Assembly (NCBI GenBank): GCA_963556145.1
Contig: OY744468.1
Span: forward strand, 3,348,001 to 3,412,000
Source of the DNA: Hygrocybe punicea
Taxonomy: Eukaryota; Basidiomycota; Agaricomycetes; Agaricales; Hygrophoraceae
DNA: 64,000 nt
Direction: 5' to 3'
Position 1 is the first letter of the stretch, and each line of letters starts with the position of its first letter. Position numbers and translations under genes: made by a program. This document shows positions 1-12,283 of this stretch, piece by piece. A model generated the notes under the pieces. That model was not told the DNA's origin, did not search any database, and saw nothing but the letters and a program-made list of their open reading frames with translations.

Positions 1-395
1 CTGGTTTGATGCGTATTTTGTTCTAGATGCATCCTCACACCAGGCCACCACATTTTGCCTGCCAGTCAAGCCTTGTCCTGGAAGACAAGATCGGAGTCCT
101 ATCATCCCTCCATTCTCAAAGTCTAATTCACACCGACACATTTTCGGTCATTCCCATGATATTCCCTGGTGATCTGCTTGTTCACTTGCAAGCTCTATAC
201 CGGTCATCTCTCTGCCTACTCCCAACCTAGATCATGATGACTGAGCTGCACACTGCCTTCACCATTGATGAATGGGTCATGTCCTCGATCAACACCAAGC
301 CATTGTCAGCGTTCCCAGTTTTAAATAAGGTGACCGAAAACGTAGCTGTGGGATAACTATGGAAACCGCAATGGGCGAGTGCTGAATTCCCTCAG
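1..395. other. Leading stretch with no recognised gene
   Basis: No open frame here resembles a known family. It may hold upstream exons or the promoter of the pseudogene that opens at 396, but I see no convincing splice junctions. Confidence 0.4.
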
Positions 396-3300
396 TTGGG
401 ATTCATACCTGCAGAGGTATGCTGGGATGGCCCTCTCTTGCAGTGGTTTACCTCCAAGTTTTGTACCATCCCCATCAAACGCGACAGAGGCTTTTACCGG
501 TTGTCTTCTGTTCATCAACCCAAGTGGTTCCGGTTTGAGACCGTACTCAGATATATTATAGTATCTCTCCTCAACACAACTCCTGAGGCGTTTTTTTCAC
601 CCGAATTTACTTATTTCCCACTTCCCAACACATTTGGGCACTTGCATTCACACCGTAATGAATTGATGGCACAACGTTGTGCCATCAATTCATGGGACAC
701 TTTCCTCCCTCTCATGGCAATGTGCTCCCTTGCGATGTCATTCCACTGGTTACCTTTGGGTGATCCTCATTGGGTCAAGATTTTAACGCAAAAGGGGGTG
801 CACCCAGAATGGGTCAATCAACTCCAGAATTCCATGATTGGCGACCTTTCTGCCCAAGTCCCAGTGGAGGATTGCAAATGGAACATTCACATTCCCTGTT
901 TTATTCATGCAAAGGTTCCTATATGGCTTCATTTGGGCAACATACACAATTTCCCCAAGTCCTCCCCTTGTAATTATCTCAAGCCCTATTTCCCTAACCA
1001 AGTTGAAATTGAAGCAGTGCTCAAGCTTCAACTTCAACAAATCAAAGCAGAAATGGAGAATCTTTGATGCAACTCCAGACCTAGCCCTACTTGCCAAAAA
1101 CATGGTTACATTCATGTTGTCTCTGATGCTACCCCAAGGGTACTCACAGTCCAGTACCTATGTGGTGAAATTCCTCCCATCGATGATACCCCTGAGCCTA
1201 CACAGGAGGCTCCAGCAGTTCAATATCCAAAGCCTAACCCATATACTCATCAAAAATATGGTGAGTCATGGAAGGAGTTCTTCAAACAAGAATTGGTTCG
1301 GCATATGAGAATGGCTGATAAGGAGGATACAGCTGCAAGAAAATCCAGATTAGATCATCAAAAGAGCAGTGAGAATTTCTCCTGTCCTGGCAAAGGTGGT
1401 GCTAGAGTTTATCGCTGGCAGGAAATTGATGGCTTCCTCATTAGTACAGAGGTATACCACAGGGAAGTAGAAGATATCTGATATGACATTCCAAATGCAC
1501 AAAAACAGTATAATGCTTTCGATCAAGAGTGGGACATTTGTGAGGCATTCGACCCAAATACTCAAGTTGATGACTACGAGGACAACAGAGGGTATGACGA
1601 ACTTATCCCGGAAGACAGTGAGATATTCCATCCAACACCGTGCCTTGTGGGGGAAGCTCCTACTTCATTTTCTCCTGACCAGTGGCATGATGACCTCTTC
1701 TTGGTCAAGAAGTTTCTCATACCGCTGATGCTTCTCCAAAGTTCATGGATTCCCTTGACAACATCCTCTACAATTGATTCGGGTTTGATTGGGAGCCTAC
1801 CAGGAAAAAACATGATCCTGAGCCTGCCCTAGATCTTTGGAGGTTAGTAGTGAACATTGTGCAAGACAGTGTTTCTCAAGTTGACCAGCATTATAAAAAG
1901 CCAATATGGGACTTCATCACTTCTCTGGTCCAAAACTCAGTAGAAAACCTTCCAGCCCTAAACTGGGATATCAACACTTCAAGCCTGTTGCCTTTACATG
2001 ACAGAATAGACCATTATGTCAATGTGGTTCCACAGAATGTGCAGAACAAGACAATTTATCACATACAACCTACTGTCTACCACACCAAGAGCATCAATTG
2101 GGTTCTTGTAGTGGAGGATTCGGTCACCGCTGTTCAACTCATTCGAAAGTCCTCATCCTCTGATGTCAGTGAGGCTGCACATTATCTACTGTCCAATGGG
2201 ATACCTTTCAATACACTTCTTCCTCATTCGGTATTGATTTCTAGAGCCATGCTCCCTCAACCATCTAAATCCTTCTCTGGAAATCCTCATCATCCAATCT
2301 ATGGTCTTAGTGTCTGCCCACCTGAATATTAGCCTGACAATGTCAAATACATTGCTTACAAGGCAGCTCGAGACAGTTTCTACCGCCAATCTCATGCGCA
2401 TTGTAGAGGCTCTGGATCATGTGAATCTGTATCCCCTTCATATCCCACTCCCTTCCTGACCATTCCTATTCCCATATCATTGATTCCACTCGATTCCTGT
2501 CTTTTCCACCGATTCTGCTCCAGATTCTGTCTCCGGAATCATTCCTACTTCATGATGCAATGTCCCTAACAACCCAGAATCAGTACATATATCATATATC
2601 TTCGTTTCCTGTCTCCTAGTACATAGCTCCATTCCTCCTATCCTCCTCTCCACTTCCTCCCCTATCACTTACAGCCTTCGCTTGTAGCACATAGTTACCA
2701 TAGTACAGGATCCCTCACAGTAGTATAAAAGATATACTTTTACACTACAAAATACAGGTTATTACAGGATACCATTCCACCTCACGTCTTATCACTGCAC
2801 TTTAGTTCTATTTCTTAGTCCATTCTTCGTATCGTCTACACCGCTCTTCATCCTTTCCCCCACACTCTCCCTCTGATTCTGGAACCCCTGGATTTGGGTT
2901 GGATTGATTAGACTTCTCTAAAGAAACTGAATTCCTCTGATCACTTTCTAGCTGATCACCCCTTTCTGTAGATTCCTCTTCTGGATCTACAACAGAACTC
3001 ACCACCACAGTGTGCTGCCCTTCTCAAAGGAGGAATTATTTGGTGCCTCGCCATTGAATTCCTGGATCCTGGCCTTGTTCTCGATGGTCCTTCAGAGCAT
3101 GCCCTCAATCATGGGCAGGTATTCAGTTCATTTACTGGTCAAGAATCCTGTGACTTGAATGAGGATGAACTCAACCTCATATGTGGTGTTTACAAAGTAT
3201 ACACAGGTAAGTTTAATGTTTAAAATAGTAGTTGGTGTGAATGAGCTGAAGATGCTTACAGGCCATAGTAATCAAGTCTCTCACCTTCCTTGGTGGCCTA

Positions 3301-3515
3301 AACATGCTACTTGGAAGAAAAGCTCTTTCAATGTTCACTACTGGACCCGTTTTGCAGAAGAGTGATTCCAGATGCTCATTCGGACCAACCAAGCACATTG
3401 CAAAACTGCAGGTCAATGGTATGCTTCCATTCCAAAGCACAGCAAGTCCCAAGTGTGGGCAAGAAAGAATGAGGAAGCTATGTGTTTATTCTTGAAAGGC
3501 CATGATTTCGTGTAA
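396..3515 (+). pseudogene. Agaricomycete repeat-associated gene of unknown function, degenerate
   Basis: I recognise this as a much-repeated mushroom gene family of unknown role, usually found among transposons. Landmarks in order are a block around RNELMAQRCAINSW (near 655-700), PGKGGARVYRW (near 1385-1415), EWDICEAFD (near 1530), GIPFNT (near 2200), KGGIIW (near 3030) and WWPKH (near 3285). The frame opening at 396 crosses TGA stops at 1065-1067 and 1479-1481, changes frame near 1700, then crosses a TGA at 1775-1777 and a TAG at 2330-2332 before the final TAA at 3513-3515. A clean 55-bp intron lies at 3207-3261. About 600 bp of unrelated DNA (roughly 2405-3010) separates two parts of one conserved block. 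The start at 396 is the first Met of the open stretch, so the true N-terminus may lie further upstream. It cannot make a full protein. The family call rests on memory of the family, not on a search. Confidence 0.6.
2405..3010. other. Unidentified insertion of about 600 bp in the 396-3515 pseudogene
   Basis: Conserved gene sequence stops after the RQS codons near 2393 and resumes near 3008 with a QCAALLKGGIIW block. In related genes these two parts are contiguous. The intervening DNA has no recognisable gene. A weak 7-bp inverted match (TTGTAGA) occurs near both edges, but I found no target duplication, so the element class is unknown. An unusually long intron is the alternative explanation. 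Confidence 0.4.
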
Positions 3516-4748
3516 AACCAATAGTCACTTACCTTTAAGCTTCCTTCCTTTGTCCCTTGTTTTTTCCCCCACATCTTAAGCCTTTTTCAGGCTGTTCTGC
3601 ATCCTGGCTTTTATACCTTTCCTTGTACTTCCTCTCCACTTCATCTTTAAACCCTCACAAACATAACATCTTACTCTGATCATGAATTCATTTTGGACTT
3701 CTTTTATCTGCATACCATTTTATGTCTAATTTCCTTCACATCCTTTATTGAAGCTTTTACAGTATTTGCCACTTTTTATCCTGTGTAGATACATGATACT
3801 CACCATGTATCCTGGTGCGAGCACCAGTTGCACCTGGAACAATCCCTTGACCAATTCCCCTAACCTATCATATGATTTTTGCAAGAGATCTAAAGGCTTT
3901 CTCATGTAAATTCAATAGAACAGCATTTAGTAACAAGTAGAATTGACTCTGCATAAGGAGCACATGAAGATTAGCCAGTAATCAGCAGTTCTTCTGTCCA
4001 AAGCTAGGAGAGAAACAAGTCTGCAAAGAATTAACATTCATGGAGTACAATTCGGTAAAAGACAAGTATAGGGATGGAAGGAGAATTCAAGAGAACAATC
4101 TTTAGGTCTGAGATAATGAGAAAGAAACATTGAGGGGTCAGCTTAGGTGTAGGTAATGAGGTCCTGAGACATCTCCTATTATTTAACATCAAGCCAGGTG
4201 AAAGGAAATGTGATACACCTGCAGTGAGGGATGTGTTGGATATTCAACTATGACACCTTTCTTTTCGTCTTTAGACATATGTCATTTTGCCTCCAGTCAC
4301 CTATGTCATATCACTTCTTCTTCTGTTACCACATGTTCCCCACTTCCCTTATATAGTTTCTGTTGTTCGTCTCATCCCCTCAGTCATTTCTCTTATTCCT
4401 GACTGAGGTGAGATCTCTTATATCATAGCCATTCCCCACCTTACTGTTTGTAACAATGTAGTCATTTCTTTTATTCCTGACTGAGATTCTCACAGGATGC
4501 AGTGGGACAATCTGTGCTAAGTGCTTTGGGTACATGGAAGAAATAGTTCTGGTCTATTAGACTGGATTAAAATTAAATTTTTGCTCAATTAATGGGCGGT
4601 TAATTAAATATTGCAACCCCATGAATCATCATAACATGACAGATGTGATATATCACAGAATGAGCTCAAATGGCCTGCACTGAGGGCCAATAGGCCATTG
4701 CAGCTGTGTTGAGTAGCATTCTCTCAACTTCATTGATTCAGGTAGAGA
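3516..4748. other. Non-coding stretch with a short duplicated motif
   Basis: I see no gene here. A sequence of about 28 bp containing TTATTCCTGACTGAG occurs twice, near 4384 and near 4463, and looks like a small local duplication. Confidence 0.4.
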
Positions 4749-4969
4749 GTGTGTGTAGGAGTTTGCAGCTATGCCCACTATAATATGAGATCAGAGACAT
4801 ATACAAATTTTTTCACAAATGCTAACTCAATCACCAATGTCACCGGACAGCCATCACCAGCATGTGTAGGTACTTCTACAGCAAACGAATCTATGGTGCA
4901 TTTGGTACTGCTGGGAGAAGAGGCAAAACAATTGACCATAACAAAACCCCTGTCTACCAGGGTGTTTAT

Positions 4970-7194
4970 CACATCAGGAGTTCCAACTTTTAGTTAGGAT
5001 CTAAAGTGATTTCTAAAGTTAGCAGAAAAATATAATCTTTAGATTTACATTTAGACCTAGCCTAAATATTAAATTTCAGTCTTGAATAAATATACATCTA
5101 AATCATTTATTTATTTTTATCTTTAGGTTATTCTTGCAATCAATATAATTATCAGATGTAAATTGTAAGGGGAAAGCACAATTTAGTTTCAAGTTTACTC
5201 AAAATTTCTAGTCCCAATTTAGGCATCACTTAAAGGCAGACCAGAATTAAAACTTTTGGTAGGATTAAAATAATACATTTAATAGTTGTCAAAATATAAG
5301 ATTCCGGCAGCTATGTAAATTCAAGTTACTATCAGATCTAAAGCTATTGCCCACGCCATCGCCCGCCCATCGCCCACTCATCACCCACCCATCGCCCGCC
5401 CGCCACCCAACCATCACACTGCTGTGCAGCTGGTGCCATCATCATTGTGCCATGGGCTTTGAGGGTGTCCCACTATTCACCGACATTAATTGGCAGCAGG
5501 GGGCAGAGGCGGGGAGCCTTGATGGTGTAGGCGAGGGAGATGGCATGGGCAAGGAGATGGGTATGATGGCATGGGACGCAACCCACCATCATCCACCCAT
5601 TGTCCATCCATCGTCTGCCCATCTCCCAATGGACCCAATCATGACCTCACAAGCTGGGTCAATTGACGTGATGGTGGGGTTCGTGAGGTGACGACAGAGG
5701 TAGGGGGATGGTGGGCAATAGGGGTGGGTGAGGAAGATGGCATGGGCAGGGGGAGATGGTGGGGACATGAGGCGGAGAGGTGTGGTGGGGGAGATAGTGG
5801 CAGGGGGAGATGGTGGGGGCACAATGGGATGGGAGGGTGGGGAGATGGCATGGGTGATGGCATGGGCGATGGCGTGGGCGACGAGGGTGAGGGAGATGGC
5901 GTGGGGTGTGGGCGAGGGAGATGGAGATGATGGCATGGGAGAGCGGGAAGGGAGATGGCATGGGCACGATGGGATGGGAGGCCGGGGAGACAGAGTAAGC
6001 GATGATGAGGGCGATGAGGGAAAGGGAGATGGCATTGGGCAGGTGAGATGGCGAGGGCAGGCGTAGGCAGGTGATGTGGTGTGGACGAGGGAGATGGCGT
6101 GGGTGGGGAGACAGGGTGGATGTGAGGGCGATGGGCACGGGTGATGGGATGGGCGGCAGAGATGGTGGTGGCGATCTTGTTGCCATTCCATGGGGCTGTT
6201 GCTGTCGTCGTCATCCTCATCGTTCATGGTGGTGGTATTGGTGGTTGAGGAAGTCGTGAGGGTGGTGGTGGTGAATGCCACTGCCGTCGTCCCCATATTG
6301 CTGCCATCATATTCAACAGCAGTGGTCGTGGTCATGTTTGTAGTGGTCATGGTCATAGTCATGGACCATTGGGCCTTCATTATCATTGCCACCGTTGGAT
6401 TGATCATGGCTGGGGCGATGAGTGGGAGGTGTGGTTGGCGATGGCTGGGCGATGAGCGTGCCACCCGACACCCCCGTTCCGCCACCATTGTCCTCGTCGT
6501 CACCTTGCTGCTGCCTGTTAGCAGTGGAGGTCGTCGCCGTCATCTGGCTGCGATAGGAGTGGTCGTGCCGCCACCGATACCGCCGCCTTTGTCGTCCTCA
6601 TCGTCCTTGTCTGCATCGTCATCCTCACCACTCCTCCAGGCCTCGCTGGTGATCACCGTCGATGTCGTTGTTGTCAGTATCGTTGTTTTTCTTGTCTTTG
6701 TAGTTGTTGTTGTCGTGTGTTGAAGACGATGACATTGTCTTATCCTAACGTGCACGTGCAGCGAGTGGTGATAGGTTGGCAATGAGTGGGCAATGAGTGG
6801 GCAATGGGAGTGTACAATCGCTTTAGTTCTGATAGAATCTTAACTTTTGATAACTACCAAAATGGTACATTTTGATATCCAATAAATTAAATGTTTTAAT
6901 TCTATCAAAATTATAACTTTTGGTTTGTCTTCAAGTGATGCCTGAATTTGGACTAGCAAACCTGAGTAAACTCAAATCTAAATTATACTTTCCCTCCACA
7001 CTTTAGCACTGATGATTATTTTGATTGCAGGACTAATCTAAAGGCAAGAGAAAAGAATTAATTTAGACATTTATTTATTCATGACTTAAATTCCATATTT
7101 AGATTTGGCCTAAATGTAAATCTTTAGATTATATTTTGCTGCTAACTTTAGAAATAACTTTAGATCCTGACTAAATGTTGAAAGTCCTGATGTG
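4970..7194. mobile_element. Foldback element with long terminal inverted repeats
   Basis: Both ends begin CACATCAGGA and remain alignable for roughly 230-360 bp in inverted orientation. For example, TTTAGTTAGGATCTAAAG near 4989 matches the reverse complement of the end near 7170. TAT flanks the element at 4967-4969 and 7195-7197, giving a 3-bp target duplication; a TA duplication with one mismatched terminal base is also possible. Subterminal copies of a GCCCACTCATC-like motif occur at both inner edges (near 5370 and near 6790). The centre is low complexity, first GA-rich repeats and then GTCGTC-type repeats, and encodes no recognisable transposase. The element sits inside the 4749-8607 gene. 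Confidence 0.75.
5347..6740. repeat. Strand-biased low-complexity core of the foldback element
   Basis: From about 5480 to 6170 the plus strand is a degenerate array of GGGAGATGGCATGGGC-like units. From about 6180 to 6730 it becomes GTCGTC/GTGGTG triplet-like sequence. Long open frames exist on both strands, but they reflect base composition only, with repeated Ser/Pro/His or Gly/Asp/Met runs, and I do not treat them as genes. Confidence 0.7.
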
Positions 7195-8607
7195 TATGTC
7201 AGCCTTACGGCGAAGAGTGAATAGTTTGGGTGCACCCATCCTAACAGCTCATGAGCAGGTAGGTGTTGAAGTCAGGCCAAGTGACAGTGCTCAGTGTGGT
7301 TTGTAGAACACAGAATCATCACCACTAGGATTGGACGAAGACTCTGACTCTGGAACAATGAGTGGGGATGTAGATAGCACGTCGAGTGACGATGAAAGTC
7401 TGTCGGAGGAAACAGATAATAATTCAGAGTCTGCTTGACCGCTCAAGATACCCAAAATGAAATCTTGACGGCATCAGAGCTTGACAAGGGAGTTGACAGA
7501 AGTCCTGAAGTCATTCTTGCAAGCGATTAATGGAAGAAGAAAGGCTGAATGGAGGGGGCAGCCACGGCATCATAGGAGTCCTAGGCCAAAAATGGATGAA
7601 GACATACAGATTGTCAAGGAAAGTGAAAGCTGCATTGTTCGGTCAATGCTCTTGGTCAGCAAATTGCTTGCTATAACCCAAGGATGCTAACTTACACACG
7701 AAAGGAACTCTGTCGCCACATCTTCAAGGATCAGTTCAGGGTAACTGGGGATGATGACTTCATCAGGCAAGAGTCTGCAGATCCAGCACTTGTGAAGGCA
7801 CATAAAGAGGGATTGGCAAAGCCTGACAAAAATGATCTGCACTTCAACATAACAAATGGCCCTGACAGGCCCTGAAATGACGCAGTGATCTATATACTGG
7901 TGAAAAGGCTGGGGAAAGCATGCAAGAATTCACGATGGAAGGTTCCACAGAGGTCACGAGCATATCTGGTAGATCTCATCTGGGGCAGATATGTCTGGAT
8001 TAGAACAGCGTGGAAGTGTGGTCAGGCAAGGATGACAGATGAGGCTGTACCCGAAACTCCTGCACAGGTAGAGGTTTGCCTACTGATGAGCAAAGACCTC
8101 CAGCTCAAACAAGCCAGGATGAGGGAACGACAAGTGGCAGTGAGTACGAGTCCTTCCTCCCAAATGCTCTCAGTGAGTTAGCACAGAAATATCATCGTCG
8201 GTTGGCAACAGTAAACAACACCATCAACTGTAAGGAACAGGAGGAAGCTGTTGATGTGGATAATTGGAAACGGTTGATGAGGGTGCTTAAAAAGCTTGGG
8301 GAAGACGGGATGAGTTTGGAAGAGAGTGACAACGATGGTGAGATCGAGATTGTGTAATGTACAAAGGTTATGGAGTGGCGGCGGAATGTGGACAAGGAGC
8401 TTCAAATCATTGACGATGAACACCGCAGGATTGCAAGAACAAGATCGCAAAGAGGCTCAAAACCAGTTTTCCAGAAACGTCATGTTGGCAATATGTGGAA
8501 CAGTGAGTGCTGAGGTGCAGGCTGCTCCCATTCTGAATTGCTACACCTGCCCTCACATGGATTAACTCTATATGATTTGGCTTCCCCAAACCTGACAGGT
8601 AAGTCAC

Positions 8608-9303
8608 TCACTCAAGGCCCAGTCAAATTCCACCTGATGTGACGGGCGCAGACAAACATGGGTGGGACATTTTCTCCCCACCAGATTTCACCCCTCCAGT
8701 GCCCACTTTCCTTGGATTTTTGATCCCTCTTGTAGGCCTCCTGCACTTTGGAATCCAGACAAGAGGAGAGGGGAGAAGCAGTAGTAGTAGTAGAAGAAGA
8801 AGAAGAAGAAGAAGAAGAAGAAGAAGAAGAAGAAGAAGAAGAAGAAGAAGCAGACGATGAGGGAATGAGATGCACCCTTACCTCTAAATATCGTTCAGCA
8901 AAACATGCTTGCTTCAGTGATGCCGAGACGCCCAACTTGGCCAACCCCATTCCCCGATGGCATGCAAAATGCCAGTGACAACGAGAAGCTGCCCACCAGC
9001 TCAATGGGCATGTACCACGAGCTAGGACTGTCAAAACCCACATACAGCCTGCCACTTCACTCTTTACTGACTTGCAAACAGAGAGCCTTCCTGCTACTTC
9101 CTGTGGCTATCAAGCTGTTCCCAGGAAAGCCCCAGATGCTCACAATGTCCATGGATTGGAATTGTTATTGAAAATGGGGTTTCTTCTCATTCCCTGGGAT
9201 GGCTAGTAAGCCCACAATCTATACTCCATCACAGGAACTGACTTGGTGGGAAAGCAAATGACAACCTATTTATGACATCCAGAAATAAATCATTGCATGT
9301 CTG
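8608..9303. other. Gap between two pseudogenes, with an AAG microsatellite
   Basis: No recognised gene. AAG repeats run from about 8793 to 8850, preceded by four GTA units. The remainder may be part of the N-terminal region of the following dioxygenase-like gene, but I cannot support exons. Confidence 0.5.
8793..8850 (+). repeat. AAG trinucleotide microsatellite
   Basis: About nineteen uninterrupted AAG units, preceded by four GTA units at 8781-8792. Confidence 0.9.
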
Positions 9304-9512
9304 GTGGGAGAACCCCGTGACCCAACCTATGTGGCCTCTGTTGTAGGTACCTTTAATCTACTCACGCTGCTAGCAAGACAAGCCCAACTCAAACAATCAG
9401 TACATGCGCAGGGATGCTTCCCTGTTCTCAACGTAGGTAGGGATTACACACAGCAACGGCACCAAAATGCTGGTAATGTTGGATAATAAGAAGCATAAGC
9501 CATTAGCCCGGA

Positions 9513-10919
9513 TGGTGCTACCAAAGTTCAGTCCAGTTCAGACCTATTTGGGCTAAACCCTGAACTGAACCTGAACCACCCTGAACTGTTTGGATTTTTT
9601 TTTCAGGGCCCAAACTAGGTTCATGAATGGTTCAGATGCTCAATTTTAGTATTCTCACACATTTTACACAAAAAATTCACAATATATTATTGTACCTATC
9701 TGATCTATCTAGGAAACTCATTATCTTATGGTAAATATTTAAATTTGTCTGTATCCGCATGTTGGTGAGGCACCCACCCCACTGTAACCTCACAAACATA
9801 ACCCTGACATCAATTGACACCAGGCTGCATGGTCGCAAGGTGTTCACTGAGGGTGGGGACCTGGTCCCTGCCACTGGTGGTGACCCCGTGGCTTCGCCAT
9901 TCATTTTTCTGTGTAGTTAGTACTAGAGAATAAAATGAGCATACCTAGGGCAGTGGGAGGATGCATGACTCCTGCTGCTCCCCTCACCTCCAATGTGATC
10001 CATCGTCCTCATTGTTGCCATTGCTGTTGCCATTGCTGTAGATGACAGCATGAGGGTTGGGGCATTCGCGGTGCTGTTGACACTGTTGCTGCCAGTGCTG
10101 CTGCCAGTGCTGGTGACGCTGTTGCTGCTGGTCCTGCTGGTCTGCTGCTCCCCTCACCTCTGCCATGATCTGTTGTCCTCGTTCTTGTTGTTGCCATCGC
10201 TGTTGCTGTGGATGATGACATGGGCGTTGGTGTGGGTATGGGTGTTGGCATTGTCTTTGGCTGGCATGTAATGTAGTGTTCATTGTGTTTATTAATGAGT
10301 AAAAACTCACGATTGGCAGCAGGGATGGGGGCAGCATTCCCCACTGCTTTTTTTCTCTGGTTTGCAGGTGGTTTGTTGGTAATGACGTGCCGCTTTGGCT
10401 GCCAGACAGTTGTTGAGCAGTTGCCACACAGGCACTGCTGCCACCGCCGCTGGTGCTTGTGCTTGTGCTGGGTGCTTTCATGGTACACTTGCATCATCAT
10501 TTGTCGTGTCTTGTGCCCTTCGACTTCACATGTTGTTGACTGGTTCCAGTGGCAGTGCATGGTGGTGGCAGTAGGGTATATCTAGAAAGGTAATAGTCAA
10601 AAGAAATCAAGAATGAAATCAAGAACTTACCAAGTTTCTTTGAATGCAAGTTTGAGGTTCTTGTTGAAGTTGTTCTTAGCCATGGCTAAGATAAGGTTTG
10701 GAACCTAAAATGGAAAATTGCTGGAATCGGCAAGTAAGTAAAACAAAACTAGCAGCAAAATTTACATGACCTACAGAAATTAGTTTAGCGGTTCTGAACC
10801 GCTCGTGAATCATTTAGACAACCCTGGGGTTGCCTGAACCCCAAACCGGACCCAGTTCAGTTTGGTTTGGAGTTCGAACTGGGTTTGGATCGGTTCTGAA
10901 CCGAACTTTGGCAGCACTA
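9513..10919. mobile_element. Non-autonomous hAT-type element (GAACC/GTTCAG subterminal motif)
   Basis: The terminal inverted repeats are TGGTGCTACCAAAGTTC at the left and TAGTGCTGCCAAAGTTC at the right, reverse complemented. The flanks AGCCCGGA (9505-9512) and AGCCCAGA (10920-10927) form a 7/8 target duplication. Removing the element and one copy joins KPLAR to SLLGDPHIQR in frame. GTTCAG/GAACC motifs are iterated in the outer 100-150 bp of each end. The middle is CTG/CAG-rich (10060-10220) and has no transposase. The 8-bp duplication and T-A-G-N-G termini place it in hAT. Confidence 0.75.
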
Positions 10920-11072
10920 AGCCCAGAGTCTCTTGGGTGACCCACACATTCAGCGGCTTGCAGGCTTCACTAGTGGTAGGTTTTATGCCACACTTTTTGA
11001 TCCAATCCTCACTTTGTTTCCCAGCTGCATTCGCCCTATGTGCCCTGAAAATCTACCAATATTACTGAACCC

Positions 11073-12257
11073 TAGTGTTGTCACGACTATAGCCGATTCT
11101 TTTGAAAAATTGCCTTTTTAGGCTAGTAAAATTAGCTAAAATTATGAAAATATTTGAGGAGATGGGCAAAGCCAAAAGCTGAGGGGTCACTTACAGCGCG
11201 TTTCACAATGATGCGGAATCCATTTGAAAAAAATCCGCGGTGGCACCAAGGTTGTCGCTATTTGTCCTGGACCCCAAATTAGCACCAAAGTAAAATGTGA
11301 GAATGAAAACAGTGCTTTCTCCTGACAGACTGCATATATCCTTAAGGTGTAAGAGAGTAATCTGTTTAAGTTACTTATGTCTAGATTCCTGTCACAAAAA
11401 TCTATTTTATTTTAGTGTATGTATGCTTGTGTATGAATATCACTGTGTTTTGTAAAGAATAATTGTTCTGTCAGAGGAACACTTTGTATGAACCCAACAT
11501 ATAGACAAAATATGTTCTATTTGTGTCTCCAAAGGGTCCTATCAGGCTGCCATGTCAAGGGGTAGGTGTTTAGGGCCTTCCTTCATGTCTAATGGAAGCT
11601 TTGGGTTGGTGGCTGAGGCATCCATATCTGGAATTATCTTATTGCCACAAAAATTGTATAGGACCCTTTGGAGACACAAATAGAACATATTTTGTCTATA
11701 TGTTGGGTTCATACAAAGTGTTCCTCTGACAGAACAATTATTCTTTACAAAACACAGTGATATTCATACACAAGCATACATACACTAAAATAAAATAGAT
11801 TTTTGTGACAGGAATCTAGACATAAGTAACTTAAACAGATTACTCTCTTACACCTTAAGGATATATGCAGTCTGTCAGGAGAAAGCACTGTTTTCATTCT
11901 CACATTTTACTTTGGTGCTAATTTGGGGTCCAGGACAAACAGCGACAACCTTGGTGCCACCGCGGATTTTTTTCAAATGGATTCCGCATCATTATGAAAT
12001 GCGCTGTAAGGGTGCTAAGAATTTGGTGCTCAATCTTCAGAGTTATTCAACCATAGCTGTTGAGTCTAGTCAGCTACAGTCCAACAGCTATCCTTAAATA
12101 ACTCTGAAAATTGAGCCTTAAATTCTTAGCACCCTTAAGTGACCCCTCAGCTTTTGGCTTTGCCCACCTCCTCAAATATTTTCATAATTTTAGCTAATTT
12201 TACTGGCCTAAAAAGGCAATTTTTCAAAAAGCATCGGCTATAGTCATGGCAACACTA
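11073..12257. mobile_element. Palindromic hAT-type element with roughly 500-bp arms
   Basis: Both ends begin TAGTGTTG and read inward to GACTATAGCCGA. A perfect 8-bp duplication CTGAACCC flanks the element (11065-11072 and 12258-12265). The arms pair for about 480 bp around a loop near 11540-11660, apart from a 127-bp MITE that is present only in the right arm. No open frame is coding. It lies in the dioxygenase-like gene between YQYY and THLEPLY. Confidence 0.8.
12009..12135. mobile_element. MITE nested in one arm of the palindromic hAT element
   Basis: The ends are AGGGTGCTAAG and its exact complement CTTAGCACCCT. TA dinucleotides flank it (12007-12008 and 12136-12137). The left arm of the host element, near 11195, shows the uninterrupted site, so the insertion and its TA duplication can be read by comparison. 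It contains its own inverted repeat around CAACAGCTAT. The TA target suggests Tc1/mariner mobilisation; a TTA target (PIF/Harbinger) cannot be excluded. Confidence 0.75.
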
Positions 12258-12283
12258 CTGAACCCATTTGGAGCCACTCTACT

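Larger units (their letters stand above)
4749..8607 (+). pseudogene. Transposon-associated agaricomycete gene (DGMSxDES family), split by a foldback element
   Basis: The function is unknown. I recognise the C-terminal half from a common mushroom repeat family: RSRAYLVDLIWGRY near 7950, then GMSLEESD near 8310, then MEWRRNVDKELQIID near 8370-8410. The upstream part at 4749-4969 reads into KPLSTRVF and joins in frame to SALRRRVNSLGAP at 7198 once the element at 4970-7194 and one TAT copy are removed. This shows the two halves were one gene. A 48-bp intron at 7259-7306 joins HEQ to NTESSPLGLDEDSDS. The next stretch is strongly acidic and Ser-rich and ends in a TGA at 7436-7438. Further stops and frame changes follow, including a TGA near 7874 where the family has WN. 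Which ATG is the real start is unclear. Confidence 0.5.

Noticed and set aside
2405..3010. A MITE with TTGTAGA ends
   Set aside because: The 7-bp match could be chance and no target duplication supports it; left as an unidentified insertion.
5347..6782. Long open frames on both strands rich in Ser/Pro/His, Gly/Asp/Met or Val/Leu
   Set aside because: They follow the repeat composition of the foldback element core, overlap in several frames and contain no recognisable domain.
10009..10560. Gln/His-rich open frames on the reverse strand
   Set aside because: They are produced by CTG/CAG triplets inside a hAT-type element with defined ends; no domain is present.
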